From Clostridium omnivorum (lineage in GTDB: Bacteria; Bacillota; Clostridia; Clostridiales; Clostridiaceae): a DNA stretch of 64,000 nucleotides. Location: positions 124,001-188,000 of the forward strand of contig NZ_BRXR01000001.1 in the NCBI RefSeq assembly GCF_026012015.1, written 5' to 3'. Every line of letters begins with the position of its first letter. The first letter of the stretch is position 1. The translations under genes and the position numbers were made by a program. Below are positions 27,309 to 36,529 of this stretch, piece after piece. The notes beneath the pieces were generated by a model. It was given only the letters and a program-made list of their open reading frames with translations, was not told the origin of the DNA and made no database searches.

Positions 27309-28304
27309 ATGAAATACAATGTTGCAGTAGTTGGAGCTACAGGGATGGTTGGAAGAAAGTTCATAGAAGTACTTGAACAAAGAAACTTTCCTGTAAATAA
27401 CCTTTATTTTTTTGCTTCAAAACGTTCAGCAGGAAAAAAGCTTACTTTTAAGGATCAGGAAATCGTTGTTGAAGAGCTTATTGAGGATAATATTTCAAAT
27501 AAACAAATTGACTTTGCTCTTTTTTCCGCAGGAGGTGACACAAGTTTAACTTTTGCGCCTATATTTGCAAAATATAACGCAGTAGTAATTGATAATAGCA
27601 GCGCATGGAGAATGAATTCTGAAGTCCCTTTGGTAGTGCCAGAAGTTAATCCTGAGGATATAAAGTGGCATAAAGGAATAATTGCCAATCCAAATTGTTC
27701 CACAATTCAAGCTGTAGTTGCACTAAAACCATTAATTGATAAATATGGAATTAAGAGAATTATTTACTCCACATATCAAGCAGTATCCGGGTCAGGTCTT
27801 GGTGGTTACTCAGACTTAAAAGAAGGATTAAACGGTGCTTCCCCTAAAAAATACCCTCATCCTATAGCAAATAATATTCTTCCACATATAGATGTATTTT
27901 TAGAAAATGGCTATACGAAGGAAGAAATTAAAATGATTGAAGAAACCAAAAAAATAATGCATGACGATAAATTAAGAATAACAGCTACAACAGTAAGAGT
28001 TCCAGTTTACTACGGACATAGTGAAAGTATTAACATAGAACTTAAAAATCCTTTTGAAATTGAAGACATATTTGAACTATATAAGAATTCAAAAGGCATT
28101 ATTTTACAAGATGATGTGAAGAACAATGTTTATCCAATGCCTATAAATGCTGAAGGACACGATGAAGTATATATAGGAAGAATAAGAAGAGATTATAGCA
28201 TCGATAATGGATTAAACCTCTGGGTTGTAGCAGACAATATTCGAAAAGGTGCTGCTTCAAATGCAATACAAATTGCAGAAAGTATTATAAACGAAAGTAA
28301 ATAA
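27309..28304 (+). CDS. asd: Aspartate-semialdehyde dehydrogenase
   Basis: This enzyme reduces aspartyl phosphate to aspartate semialdehyde with NADPH, the branch point to lysine/diaminopimelate, threonine and methionine. Residues 1-15 carry the nucleotide loop VVGATGMVGRKF. The catalytic cysteine is C130 in NPNCST. The length is 331 residues. The ATG at 27309 follows AAAGGAGG by the right distance; an in-frame upstream ATG at 27270 has no such site. It opens an asd-dapA-dapB run on the plus strand, with 109 bp before dapA. Confidence 0.97.
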   Translation: MKYNVAVVGATGMVGRKFIEVLEQRNFPVNNLYFFASKRSAGKKLTFKDQEIVVEELIEDNISNKQIDFALFSAGGDTSLTFAPIFAKYNAVVIDNSSAWRMNSEVPLVVPEVNPEDIKWHKGIIANPNCSTIQAVVALKPLIDKYGIKRIIYSTYQAVSGSGLGGYSDLKEGLNGASPKKYPHPIANNILPHIDVFLENGYTKEEIKMIEETKKIMHDDKLRITATTVRVPVYYGHSESINIELKNPFEIEDIFELYKNSKGIILQDDVKNNVYPMPINAEGHDEVYIGRIRRDYSIDNGLNLWVVADNIRKGAASNAIQIAESIINESK

Positions 28305-28413
28305 CAAAAAGTTTAAAAATTCATATATTGTAGTATATTGAGACATTTATTTTAATATTAAGTATTAACACTTGCGATCCTATAAAATAGGCTCAGCAAA
28401 AGGAGGTATATTT

Positions 28414-29301
28414 ATGAGTATTTTCAAAGGTTCTGGGGTAGCAATAGTAACCCCTTTTAACGAAAGAGGAGTAGATTTTGAAAAACTTGGAGAACTAATT
28501 GAATGGCATATTTCAAACAAAACTGATGCTATAATAATTTGCGGTACTACTGGTGAAGCATCCACTATGACAGAAGATGAAAGAAAAGAAACAATAAAAT
28601 TCACTGTAGGTAAGGTTAATAAAAGAATTCCTGTTATAGCAGGTACTGGGTCTAACAACACTGCAGCATCCATCAAAATGAGTCAATGGGCAGAAAGTAT
28701 TGGTGTTGATGCACTACTAGTTATAACTCCTTATTATAATAAAACTACACAAAAAGGACTTGTAGAACATTTTAAAGCTATTGCAACCAGCGTATCCTTA
28801 CCTATCATAGCATATAATGTACCTTCAAGAACTGGTATGAATCTTTTGCCTAAGACCCTAAAAGAACTATGCCAATTTGACAACATAGTAGCTGTTAAAG
28901 AAGCCAGTGGAAACATAAGTCAAATAGCTCAAATAAAAGCTCTTTGCGGAGATAGAATGGATATATACTCTGGAAATGATGACCAGACAGTTGCTATAAT
29001 GGCAGTTGGAGGTATAGGAGTAATTTCAGTTCTTGCAAACATTATACCTAAGGAAATCCACCATATGTGTGATAGTTTTCTAAAGGGTGATTTAAAATCT
29101 GCTCTTAAAATTCAGCTAGATACCTTAGCCTTAAATGATGCTGTTTTTATTGAAACAAATCCAATTCCTATAAAGACAGCAATGAATTTACTAGGTATGA
29201 AAGTAGGCAGCTTAAGACTCCCTCTTTGTGATATGACAGAAGGTAACCTTTCTATATTGAAGAAAGAATTAAATTCTTATGGCTTGCAGCTAGGCGAATA
29301 G
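28414..29301 (+). CDS. dapA: 4-hydroxy-tetrahydrodipicolinate synthase
   Basis: This TIM-barrel aldolase condenses pyruvate with aspartate semialdehyde, the first committed step to lysine, diaminopimelate and dipicolinate. The Schiff-base lysine is K162 in [10 protein letters not shown]134 and R139 lie in [11 protein letters not shown], and the substrate loop GTTGEAST is at 44-51. The length of 295 residues is normal. The ATG at 28414 follows AGGAGG. It lies between asd and dapB. Confidence 0.97.
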   Translation: MSIFKGSGVAIVTPFNERGVDFEKLGELIEWHISNKTDAIIICGTTGEASTMTEDERKETIKFTVGKVNKRIPVIAGTGSNNTAASIKMSQWAESIGVDALLVITPYYNKTTQKGLVEHFKAIATSVSLPIIAYNVPSRTGMNLLPKTLKELCQFDNIVAVKEASGNISQIAQIKALCGDRMDIYSGNDDQTVAIMAVGGIGVISVLANIIPKEIHHMCDSFLKGDLKSALKIQLDTLALNDAVFIETNPIPIKTAMNLLGMKVGSLRLPLCDMTEGNLSILKKELNSYGLQLGE

Positions 29302-29416
29302 CTCCAAAATATCTATTTTCTAAGCATATTATTAACAATTGTATTTTCTTAAATTACAAATAGATAATACAATTGTTAAACATTTTATGCTTAAAACATT
29401 ACAAGGAGGTAAATCT

Positions 29417-30178
29417 ATGATAAATATATTATTAAATGGTTGCGGTGGTAAAATGGGCGCAATGATATCTCAAACTATAAAAAACTTTCCAGATCTTAGA
29501 ATAGCTGTTGGTGTAGATAAAAACCCTGTAAGTATGGAATATACCACCTTTACTTCAATAAAAGAAGTAACTGAAAAAGTTGATGTAATTCTAGATTTTT
29601 CAAGACCAGAATCTTTAGCTGATTTGCTAAGCTATGCCAAAGAGAATAATGTTCCTTTAGTACTATGTACTACAGGTTATACCGAAGAACAGCTTAACAT
29701 AATAAATAGTGCATCTAAGCATCAAGCTATATTTAGATCCTCAAACATGTCCTTAGGAATCAATCTTATAAATAATTTATTAAAGAAAATTTCTCCCGTT
29801 CTTTATAAGGATTTTGATATAGAAATAATTGAAAAACATCACAATCAAAAAGTTGATGCTCCAAGTGGAACTGCAATCTTATTAGCTAATTCCATTAAGG
29901 ATTCAATACCTGAATCCACTAAATTCGTATATGGCAGAGATGGAATAGGTAAGAGACAGCCTTTGGATATTGGAATTCACGCAATAAGAGGTGGAAGTAT
30001 TGTAGGAGATCATGAGGTAATCTATGCTGGCCAAGGAGAAATAATTGAACTTAGCCATTATGCTATGTCTAGGGAAGTTTTCGCAGTAGGTGCTCTTAAA
30101 GCTTGTCAATTTATTAACAAAAAAACAGAAGGACTCTATTCAATGGATAACATTATTGAAAGTTATATGCACATCTAA
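29417..30178 (+). CDS. dapB: 4-hydroxy-tetrahydrodipicolinate reductase
   Basis: DapB reduces the DapA product to tetrahydrodipicolinate using NAD(P)H. The nucleotide loop is GCGGKMG at residues 8-14, and the catalytic motif EKHHNQKVDAPSGTA lies near residue 145. The 253-residue length is normal. The start at 29417 has AAGGAGG six bases away; longer in-frame starts lack one. The stop codon overlaps the foot of a strong terminator. Confidence 0.97.
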   Translation: MINILLNGCGGKMGAMISQTIKNFPDLRIAVGVDKNPVSMEYTTFTSIKEVTEKVDVILDFSRPESLADLLSYAKENNVPLVLCTTGYTEEQLNIINSASKHQAIFRSSNMSLGINLINNLLKKISPVLYKDFDIEIIEKHHNQKVDAPSGTAILLANSIKDSIPESTKFVYGRDGIGKRQPLDIGIHAIRGGSIVGDHEVIYAGQGEIIELSHYAMSREVFAVGALKACQFINKKTEGLYSMDNIIESYMHI

Positions 30179-30224
30179 GTACAAAACCCCGGAAGTTTTA
30201 TAAACTTTCCGGGGTTTTGTACTT
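30177..30224. terminator. Convergent terminator between dapB and patA
   Basis: A stem of more than 20 bp (AAGTACAAAACCCCGGAA with its complement, extended by GTTT/AAAC with one bulge) has T-rich ends on both strands. It serves both dapB and the converging aminotransferase gene. Confidence 0.9.
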
Positions 30225-30230
30225 AGAGAT

Positions 30231-31379
30231 TTATAGTTTATCATTAATAAATTTTTCAATTCTATCCAATGCATCTTTCAGCTGCTCCATGCTATAGGAA
30301 TAAGAAATTCTTGCAAATCCTTCTCCTCCTGGTCCAAATGCCGATCCAGGTACTATAGCAACTTTTGCATCATTTAAAAGTCTCTCACAAAACTCCTCAC
30401 TACTGAATCCAAATTTCTTTACAGAAGGGAATATATAGAAGGCACCTTTAGGCATAACAACATCAAAACCAATTAGTTTTAATCTATTATATACGTAGTC
30501 TCTTCTTTTTTGGAATTCACATCTCATTTTTTCCACTTCATCTAAACAATTTTTTAATCCTTCAAGTGCACCATATTGAGAAATTGAAGGTGCACAAGAC
30601 ACTGCATATTGATGAACCTTCAGCACACTTTTCATTATTTCTTTATTTGCACAAAGATATCCAAGTCTTAAGCCTGTCATTGAGAACATTTTAGAAAAAC
30701 CGCCTACAAAAATAACTTTATCCCTTATATCTGAGAATTGCGAAATAGAATAATATTCTTCTTCAAAACAAAGAGAACTATATATCTCATCTGTTACAAC
30801 CATTATATTTTTATTTAATATAATGCTATGCAATTTATCTCTATCGTCCTTTGACAGTGTAGCACCAGTAGGATTTGAAGGATAAGACAAAACCATAATT
30901 TTAGGTTTTTCATTATCAATTATATTTTCTAGAGAAGAAATATCCATAGTGAAGTCCTGGTTTAATGGATAATTTACTACATTTCCTCCCAATAATTTTA
31001 TGCAACTGTCATAGGCAGGGTAAGCAACATTAGGAATTAGCACCTTATCTCCAGCATTGACTAATGCTGTAAATACAGCTAATAAAGCCTCACTTCCTCC
31101 TATGGTTAAACATATTTCCTCAGGCGAGTATTTTATTTTAAAAGATAAAAGATACTGAGCAATATGCTCTCTTAATTGAAAAAGACCAATGTTTGAGGTA
31201 TATTCAGTTTTATCCTCATTAATAGCATCTATCATTGCCTTTTTAATTCTATCAGGAACCTTAAAATCTGGTTGGCCCAAGGTTAATGAAATAGCTTCTG
31301 GCACTAAAGCTACTTTATTATAAAATTTTCTTATCCCTGATATTTCAATTTTATTTACGTTATTTGATATGCAATCTAT
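30231..31379 (-). CDS. patA: PatA/DapX-type N-acetyl-diaminopimelate aminotransferase, non-canonical start
   Basis: This fold type I PLP aminotransferase has TLGQPDF near its N-terminus, NPTG, DEIYSSL and SKMFSMTG with the PLP lysine. It closely resembles B. subtilis PatA, and its place beside dapA, dapB and dapH supports amination of N-acetyl-amino-oxopimelate. The first GTG (31304) has no ribosome binding site and would remove the conserved EISGIRKFYNKV segment. The open frame runs upstream to an AGAGGTGA site just after cobO, where only ATC (31382) or ATA (31379) can serve as start. I use ATA, giving about 382 residues. The GTG start would give 357. Confidence 0.85.
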   Translation of the reverse strand: MDCISNNVNKIEISGIRKFYNKVALVPEAISLTLGQPDFKVPDRIKKAMIDAINEDKTEYTSNIGLFQLREHIAQYLLSFKIKYSPEEICLTIGGSEALLAVFTALVNAGDKVLIPNVAYPAYDSCIKLLGGNVVNYPLNQDFTMDISSLENIIDNEKPKIMVLSYPSNPTGATLSKDDRDKLHSIILNKNIMVVTDEIYSSLCFEEEYYSISQFSDIRDKVIFVGGFSKMFSMTGLRLGYLCANKEIMKSVLKVHQYAVSCAPSISQYGALEGLKNCLDEVEKMRCEFQKRRDYVYNRLKLIGFDVVMPKGAFYIFPSVKKFGFSSEEFCERLLNDAKVAIVPGSAFGPGGEGFARISYSYSMEQLKDALDRIEKFINDKL

Positions 31380-31401
31380 GATGAATCACCTCTTAAACTA
31401 G

Positions 31402-31941
31402 TTAATATTCTATTCCTTCCCTAGCAGGGACTCCTATATCAAAATAATGTTTAATATCCTTCATCTCTGTAATAAGATCAGCCTTCGCTGCTATTTCAGA
31501 AGGAACGTTTCTTCCAGTAAGTATTAGTTCCATGTTCTCTGGTTTTAAATCTATAAGCTGCAGTAATTGCTCTTCTGTTATTAAATTATTATGTAAAGCT
31601 CCCATTACCTCATCCATTATAAGTATGTCACATTTTCTTTCCTTAAGTACGGTACAGCAAAAATCATACGCTTTTTGTATTTCTAATTTTAGCTCTGCTT
31701 TTTCTTCATCATTTAGAGTCCAGAAAAATCCTCTCTTTTTCTCAAATCTAAATATATTAAAATATGGTGCTAGCTTCTCTGCACTTTTTAGTTCACCAGT
31801 GCTGGATCCCTTTAAAAATTGAACCATATATACATTATACTCATTTCCTGCTGCTCTGACTGCTAGCCCCACTGCTGCAGTGGTCTTTCCTTTCCCGTTG
31901 CCAGTATATATTTGAACATACCCTTTTTTAAGCTCAGTCAT
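31402..31941 (-). CDS. cobO: Cob(I)yrinic acid a,c-diamide adenosyltransferase
   Basis: This enzyme adds the adenosyl group from ATP to reduced corrinoids (BtuR/CobO/CobA type), making coenzyme B12 forms. It has a P-loop GNGKGKTT at residues 14-21, then VYMVQFLKGSS and Walker B-like DILIMDEVMGAL. The last part contains LTGRNVPSEIAAKADLITEM, typical of the family. It has 179 residues. It lies 22 bp upstream of the patA-like gene in the same direction. No other cobalamin gene is in the window and I see no cobalamin riboswitch. Confidence 0.95.
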   Translation of the reverse strand: MTELKKGYVQIYTGNGKGKTTAAVGLAVRAAGNEYNVYMVQFLKGSSTGELKSAEKLAPYFNIFRFEKKRGFFWTLNDEEKAELKLEIQKAYDFCCTVLKERKCDILIMDEVMGALHNNLITEEQLLQLIDLKPENMELILTGRNVPSEIAAKADLITEMKDIKHYFDIGVPAREGIEY

Positions 31942-32148
31942 AATATATTACCTCACTCTCTATATTAGTAAAATGCCATTTTCAAGACAGCTTAATTATA
32001 TACTTATTTAATGCTTTTTAAAAGCTTATGTTTTATTTAGATTTCCCCCTTTAATTTATTTCCATTATTTATTATAATTATAAAGTATAAGTTTTACTAT
32101 TATTTATGTAGACAACAATCTAAATAATCAAACCTAGGAGGAATAGAA

Positions 32149-32859
32149 ATGAGTTATAATTTGACCGATCCATATGAAATAGCACGATTCATAAAAGAAG
32201 CACAAAAAACCACTCCTGTAAAAGCATACGTAGAGGGTAATCTACAAGATTGTGATTTTCGCAATATAAACGCATTTGGCGAAGGCAACTTCTATGTTTT
32301 ATTTGGAGAGCATCAAGAAATTATTAGCTTTTTAGAAGAGAATAAATCAAAAGTAAATAAATATAAATTAGAAAATGACAGAAGAAACTCAGCCATTCCA
32401 CTTGCGGATTACTCCAATTTTAATGCAAGAATAGAACCAGGCGCTATTATAAGGGATAAAGTAATAATAGACAATAATGCAGTTATAATGATGGGTGCTG
32501 TGATAAACATAGGTGCAGAAATTGGCGAAGGTGCCATGATTGACATGAACGCTGTAGTAGGTGCAAGAGGTAAAATTGGCAAGAGAGTCCATCTTGGTGC
32601 TGGAGCTGTAGTAGCTGGTGTTTTAGAACCACCAAGTAAAGATCCATGTATTATTGAAGATGATGTGCTTATAGGAGCTAATGCCGTTATCCTAGAAGGT
32701 GTTAAAGTTGGCAAAGGTTCTGTTGTTGCTGCTGGTGCTGTAGTAGTAGAGGATGTGCCATCAGGTGTAGTAGTAGCAGGAACACCTGCAAAAATAATTA
32801 AAATAGTAGATGATAAAACAAAAGATAAAACTCAAATTTTAGATGACCTAAGAAAATAG
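32149..32859 (+). CDS. dapH: Tetrahydrodipicolinate N-acetyltransferase
   Basis: DapH acetylates tetrahydrodipicolinate with acetyl-CoA, starting the acetylated branch of diaminopimelate synthesis. The N-terminal ~85 residues ([21 protein letters not shown]) are the family-specific domain. From about residue 90 a left-handed beta helix of hexapeptide repeats follows (for example [24 protein letters not shown] is built from such units), ending [10 protein letters not shown]. It has 236 residues, like B. subtilis YkuQ. The ATG has AGGAGG. It has its own terminator and is unlinked to patA, on the other strand. Confidence 0.96.
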   Translation: MSYNLTDPYEIARFIKEAQKTTPVKAYVEGNLQDCDFRNINAFGEGNFYVLFGEHQEIISFLEENKSKVNKYKLENDRRNSAIPLADYSNFNARIEPGAIIRDKVIIDNNAVIMMGAVINIGAEIGEGAMIDMNAVVGARGKIGKRVHLGAGAVVAGVLEPPSKDPCIIEDDVLIGANAVILEGVKVGKGSVVAAGAVVVEDVPSGVVVAGTPAKIIKIVDDKTKDKTQILDDLRK

Positions 32860-32889
32860 AAGCAATGAGCAAATGTCTGCTCATTGCTT
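32860..32889. terminator. Terminator between dapH and the SSB-like gene
   Basis: A perfect 12-bp stem (AAGCAATGAGCA, arms 32860-32871 and 32878-32889) with a six-base loop and a T run on the plus strand. It lies between converging genes. Confidence 0.85.
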
Positions 32890-32902
32890 TTATAATTTAC
32901 AA

Positions 32903-33565
32903 TTATTCCAAAGGCATATCTTCAGAGGAAATGGTTGTTCCATCTTCTTTATTTGCCTTTTCCATTTTAGATATGGAAACCTCATATGCTATTTTCTTAA
33001 TTGTTTCTGTATCAGATATTTTTTTCTCATATTCTCTGCTTTGTAGTCTCCCCCAAATTTTGATATTATCTCCTACTTTTAAGGTTTGGCAAAATCTTGA
33101 GTTTCTTCCCCAAGCAATAGTAGGGATGTAGTCAGATTTATTATAAGCTCTATTTACTGCTAATAGCATATCTGCAATTTCTCTACCAAAAGGGGTAGTC
33201 CTATATACAGGCTGCTTGCATATATAACCATCAAGGAATATTTGATTAGGATTCTTACTCTTTTCAATGCAAAACTCTACATTCCTTGCAAAAACCGAAA
33301 GTATTAATCTATTGGCCCCATCTTGAAATTTATTATAAGACCTTAACTGTCCTTCAACAATTACATCTGTACCTATCTTCAAGTCCATACCAGTTATAAG
33401 TCTTTCAGATACAGTAATAGTTAGATTATCCTTTGCATCGCTTAGCCTTTGTACTTCAAGCTTAAAAGTATAAAAACCCTCACCATACATCTCATGGCTA
33501 AATTCTAGTTCACCTGCAATTTTTCCTTCTAAATAGATCTTATTGTTTAACATTAAATTGTCCAT
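32903..33565 (-). CDS. Two-OB-fold single-stranded DNA-binding protein relative
   Basis: The ~220-residue protein contains two OB-fold units. The first (residues ~10-105) starts IYLEGKIAGELEFSHEMYG. The second (~120-205) starts IFLDGYICKQPVYRTTPFG and includes IADMLLAVNRAYNKSDYIP and VGDNIKIWGRLQSRE, a close match to SSB and PriB-type domains. Ordinary SSB has only one OB fold and an acidic DDDIPF-type tail; here the tail is merely acidic (SSEDMPLE). I place the start at the second ATG of an ATGATG pair (33565) because GAGGGG is five bases upstream. The role in DNA metabolism is inferred. Confidence 0.78.
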   Translation of the reverse strand: MDNLMLNNKIYLEGKIAGELEFSHEMYGEGFYTFKLEVQRLSDAKDNLTITVSERLITGMDLKIGTDVIVEGQLRSYNKFQDGANRLILSVFARNVEFCIEKSKNPNQIFLDGYICKQPVYRTTPFGREIADMLLAVNRAYNKSDYIPTIAWGRNSRFCQTLKVGDNIKIWGRLQSREYEKKISDTETIKKIAYEVSISKMEKANKEDGTTISSEDMPLE

Positions 33566-33731
33566 CATAACCCCTCTTTCCCTTAGTTTCAATTATCATA
33601 CAAAATATAATTATTCAAATAAAGTTTAAAATATTACCTTTTATATATATAATTTTTAGGATTATTTTAAACGATTAAAGAAATAGTATGCTTCCATTAT
33701 AATACATTAATTATATATATTTCAACAATAT

Positions 33732-34493
33732 CTATTTTTGTATTTGTTTGCCAGATAAATCAATTTTATAGTTCTCCTTGTAAATTAAGTCTCCCGCCTT
33801 AACAAAGCTATATCCTTGTGATTTTAAATTTTCTATTATTTTAGGAAGTGTCTCAGGAGTGTACTTTGCATTATTATGAAATAAAATAATAGAACCAGGC
33901 TTTACTGCTTTCATAACTCTATTATATTCAATATCAGCGCCATTTTCTTTCCAGTCAATACTGTCAACATCCCACTGAATACAATAATGATTTGTGCTTT
34001 CTGCAGCATCAATTACTAAATTGTTATAAGCCCCCTCAGGGCATCTAAACAATTTTGTATCTTCTCCAATAATTTTCATTAACTTGGCATCACAGGTATT
34101 TATATCTTGTATTATCCCATCTCTTGACATTTTAGTCATGTCAGGGTGCTTATTGCTGTGATTTCCTATCTCATGCCCTCGTTTTTTTATTTCACTTACT
34201 TTATCCTCGTTCTGGTCTATCCATCCCCCTACAATAAAAAAAGTGGCCTTTACATCATATTTGTCCAAAATATCTAGAAGCTTATCAGTATTATCATTTC
34301 CCCAGCTTACGTCAAAAGTAATAGCAACTTTTTTATCTTTAGAATCTACACAATAAATTGGAAGTTTTCTGCTTTCAATTTTAAAAACACCAGTATATTT
34401 ATAGTTAATTCCTATAGACACAACTGTGCTTACAAGCAGAAGAGTCAATGCTAATAATATTTTTTTCACACTGTTTCTATCTGTGTTTTTCAT
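33732..34493 (-). CDS. pdaB: PdaB-type polysaccharide deacetylase (sporulation)
   Basis: The 253-residue protein has one N-terminal membrane anchor (residues ~12-28) and a NodB-type deacetylase domain. Motif 1 reads TFDVSWGN, the PdaB form that replaces the usual TFDDG. Motif 2 is NHSNKHPDM, motif 3 RCPEGAYNN, and a late motif is IILFHNN. In Bacillus PdaB is needed to keep spores dormant, though its enzyme activity is uncertain. It is divergent from a spore DNA-binding protein gene, which supports a sporulation role. Confidence 0.88.
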   Translation of the reverse strand: MKNTDRNSVKKILLALTLLLVSTVVSIGINYKYTGVFKIESRKLPIYCVDSKDKKVAITFDVSWGNDNTDKLLDILDKYDVKATFFIVGGWIDQNEDKVSEIKKRGHEIGNHSNKHPDMTKMSRDGIIQDINTCDAKLMKIIGEDTKLFRCPEGAYNNLVIDAAESTNHYCIQWDVDSIDWKENGADIEYNRVMKAVKPGSIILFHNNAKYTPETLPKIIENLKSQGYSFVKAGDLIYKENYKIDLSGKQIQK

Positions 34494-34682
34494 ATTTCTC
34501 CTCCTTTTTTATTTCTATATAATTGTATTCTTTCAATATGATTATATGATTTTTTATTTACAATATATAACACTTATTAATGATGGTGGATATGTTATCC
34601 TTATATGGCTTTGATTCCACAGTATAAACTTTCAACGGGGACACAAAATATATATACAAATACATATAAAGGAGGAATAAAA

Positions 34683-34916
34683 ATGGCTCAAGGAAGAACA
34701 GGAAGCGGAAGAACTCAGCTTGTTCCAGAGGTACATTCCTTATTAGATAATATGAAATATGAAATAGCTGAAGATATGGATTTAGGCGTTCATCAAGGGT
34801 CTGAGGATTATTGGGGAAGCGTTAGTTCTAAAAATTGTGGTAAAGTTGGCGGAGAGATGGTAAAAAGACTTATCTCTATGGCAGAAAACGAAATGCTAAA
34901 CGGAAAAACACCATAA
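34683..34916 (+). CDS. Alpha/beta-type small acid-soluble spore protein
   Basis: This is a 77-residue spore DNA-protecting protein. It starts MAQGRTGSGRTQLVPEV. MKYEIAEDMDL supplies the EIA site cut by the GPR protease. VGGEMVKRLISMAE is the conserved C-terminal DNA-binding helix. The linker is unusual, with HQGSEDYWGSVSSKNCGK and a cysteine. The ATG at 34683 has AAAGGAGG seven bases upstream; a longer frame from 34605 has no such site. A good terminator follows at 34922-34955. Confidence 0.92.
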   Translation: MAQGRTGSGRTQLVPEVHSLLDNMKYEIAEDMDLGVHQGSEDYWGSVSSKNCGKVGGEMVKRLISMAENEMLNGKTP

Positions 34917-34921
34917 ATAAC

Positions 34922-34955
34922 ATAAAAAGCACCGATTTACTTCGGTGCTTTTTAT
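34922..34955 (+). terminator. Terminator of the spore protein gene
   Basis: A 14-bp stem (ATAAAAAGCACCGA and its complement, arms 34922-34935 and 34942-34955) with a six-base loop; a T run forms the end of the stem on the plus strand. Confidence 0.9.
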
Positions 34956-34996
34956 GTTATAATAAAGTATAGCTAAATTTTAAAGGGGGATAAGAC

Positions 34997-35524
34997 ATGT
35001 TTGAAGATACTTTAGAATTAGCTGAGCATAAGCTTCTTTTATTATACATCTTCAATAAGATAAAGTTTCCTATCTCAAAAAATCAAATTACACAGATTAT
35101 TTTGGAAAATAATTTTATTAATTATTTTACTTTGCAGCAGTATATTAGCGAGCTATTGTCCTCCGGTTTTTTAGTTCAAATTATGGATGATAATAAGCAC
35201 AGACTGAATATCACTGATAAAGGAAACAAAGTTCTTTCATTATTTGAGAGCAGGCTTTCTCAGAATAAGAAAGATGCTATAGATGCATATTTAAAAAATC
35301 ATTTACAGAACATCAAAAAAGAAGTTACTGTTTCAGCTGACTATACAATAGAAGGTTCAAACAATTTTATAGTAAATCTACGTGCATTTGAAAACAATGT
35401 AATTTTAATAGATTTAAAACTCAATGTGGCCTCAAATAAACAGGCAAGAGAGCTCTGTGATAAATGGAAGAGTAATTCTTCCGATCTCTATAATAAAATT
35501 GTTCAACTTTTAATAGCCGACTAA
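34997..35524 (+). CDS. DUF4364-family winged-helix protein
   Basis: The 175-residue protein matches my memory of the clostridial DUF4364 family. Residues 5-75 look like a winged-helix DNA-binding domain (LLLLYIFNKIKFPISKNQITQIIL, then a recognition helix LQQYISELLSSGFL and wing HRLNITDKG). The C-terminal half is a beta-rich segment of unknown role. It may be a transcription regulator, but no target is visible. The ATG follows AGGGGG. Its stop codon overlaps that of the convergent propeller gene. Confidence 0.8.
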   Translation: MFEDTLELAEHKLLLLYIFNKIKFPISKNQITQIILENNFINYFTLQQYISELLSSGFLVQIMDDNKHRLNITDKGNKVLSLFESRLSQNKKDAIDAYLKNHLQNIKKEVTVSADYTIEGSNNFIVNLRAFENNVILIDLKLNVASNKQARELCDKWKSNSSDLYNKIVQLLIAD

Positions 35525-36405
35525 ATAAGAGTCATTCCTGTAGGTTCGCCGCCTATGGATATGGCTTTTTTGTTTTTCTTTAATATATCTATTCTTAGCA
35601 ATAGATTATTATAATTATCCCCTATATATAGATAATTCTCATGTTTTATAATTCCTCTAGGCATTCCTCCTACATAAAATTTACCTTTTTCTTTTTTTAC
35701 TTCTAAATCAATTACGCTTATTGTACCTTCTCCAAAATTAGATACATATCCTTCATTACCTTCTGAACAAATGTATACAGGTGAATTTCCAACACAAATT
35801 CTGCCACAAACTTCATAAGTTTTTAAGTCAATTATAGAAATACTTCCATTATTATTGGAACCTAAATTACTTTCACAAACTAAAATCCATTTATTATCCG
35901 ATGTAAATATTGCATTTGTTGGATAAGGTCCAACTTTAATATTTTTTATAACATTCATACTTATTGTATCAATTACTGTAACACTATCGCTTTCCATGTT
36001 TGAAATAACAATAAGATCATTACTTTTATTCTTACTAATACTATGGGGTAGATTACCACAAGGAATTTCCTCAACAATTTTATTCTTAATTAAATTAAAA
36101 ACAATTACATTATTAAGTTCTCCACATATTACATATGCATCGCTCTGATTTACAGCTACATCATTACAATGAGATCCAATATAAAAGCATTCAATTTCTT
36201 TTTGTGTCTTTATATTGATTTTTGAAAGACTATTTCCATAACTATTTGCTACTAAAAGTTCATCATTATAAACGCTAATACCATGTGGCCCTGTTCTTAT
36301 TAGCTTATTTGCACTAACTGGTATTCTATTTTCTTCCTTAAATACTGTTAAATCTACCTTCGATATACAATCTGAAGATGTATTACAAACATAAAGGCAG
36401 TTCAA
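35521..36405 (-). CDS. YVTN-type beta-propeller repeat protein
   Basis: The ~294-residue protein has about six to seven repeats of ~42 residues, each with a pattern like SDSVTVIDTISMNVIKNIKVGPYPTNAIF, characteristic of YVTN/YncE beta propellers. There is no signal peptide, so it may be cytoplasmic. Ligand and function are unknown. I prefer the TTG at 36405, six bases behind GGGGGTG. The ATG at 36420 would add five residues but has no ribosome binding site at a good distance. The gene converges on the DUF4364 gene, with overlapping stop codons. Confidence 0.8.
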   Translation of the reverse strand: MNCLYVCNTSSDCISKVDLTVFKEENRIPVSANKLIRTGPHGISVYNDELLVANSYGNSLSKINIKTQKEIECFYIGSHCNDVAVNQSDAYVICGELNNVIVFNLIKNKIVEEIPCGNLPHSISKNKSNDLIVISNMESDSVTVIDTISMNVIKNIKVGPYPTNAIFTSDNKWILVCESNLGSNNNGSISIIDLKTYEVCGRICVGNSPVYICSEGNEGYVSNFGEGTISVIDLEVKKEKGKFYVGGMPRGIIKHENYLYIGDNYNNLLLRIDILKKNKKAISIGGEPTGMTLI

Positions 36406-36529
36406 TTCAATCACCCCCATAATACTATATAATATGAAATATTTCCTAATCTGTTAATGGACATGTTTGACAATATTAACTTTTTCAATATATAATTTAT
36501 ATGATAATTTGTAGCAAGAGAGGTATAAG

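Noticed and set aside
31942-32148. Cobalamin riboswitch before cobO
   Set aside because: No B12-box (GCCACTG-like) sequence is present in the 207-bp gap.
33732-34493. pdaB as an inactivated deacetylase
   Set aside because: The missing second aspartate in TFDVSWGN is the normal PdaB form, not a local lesion. The other motifs are intact.
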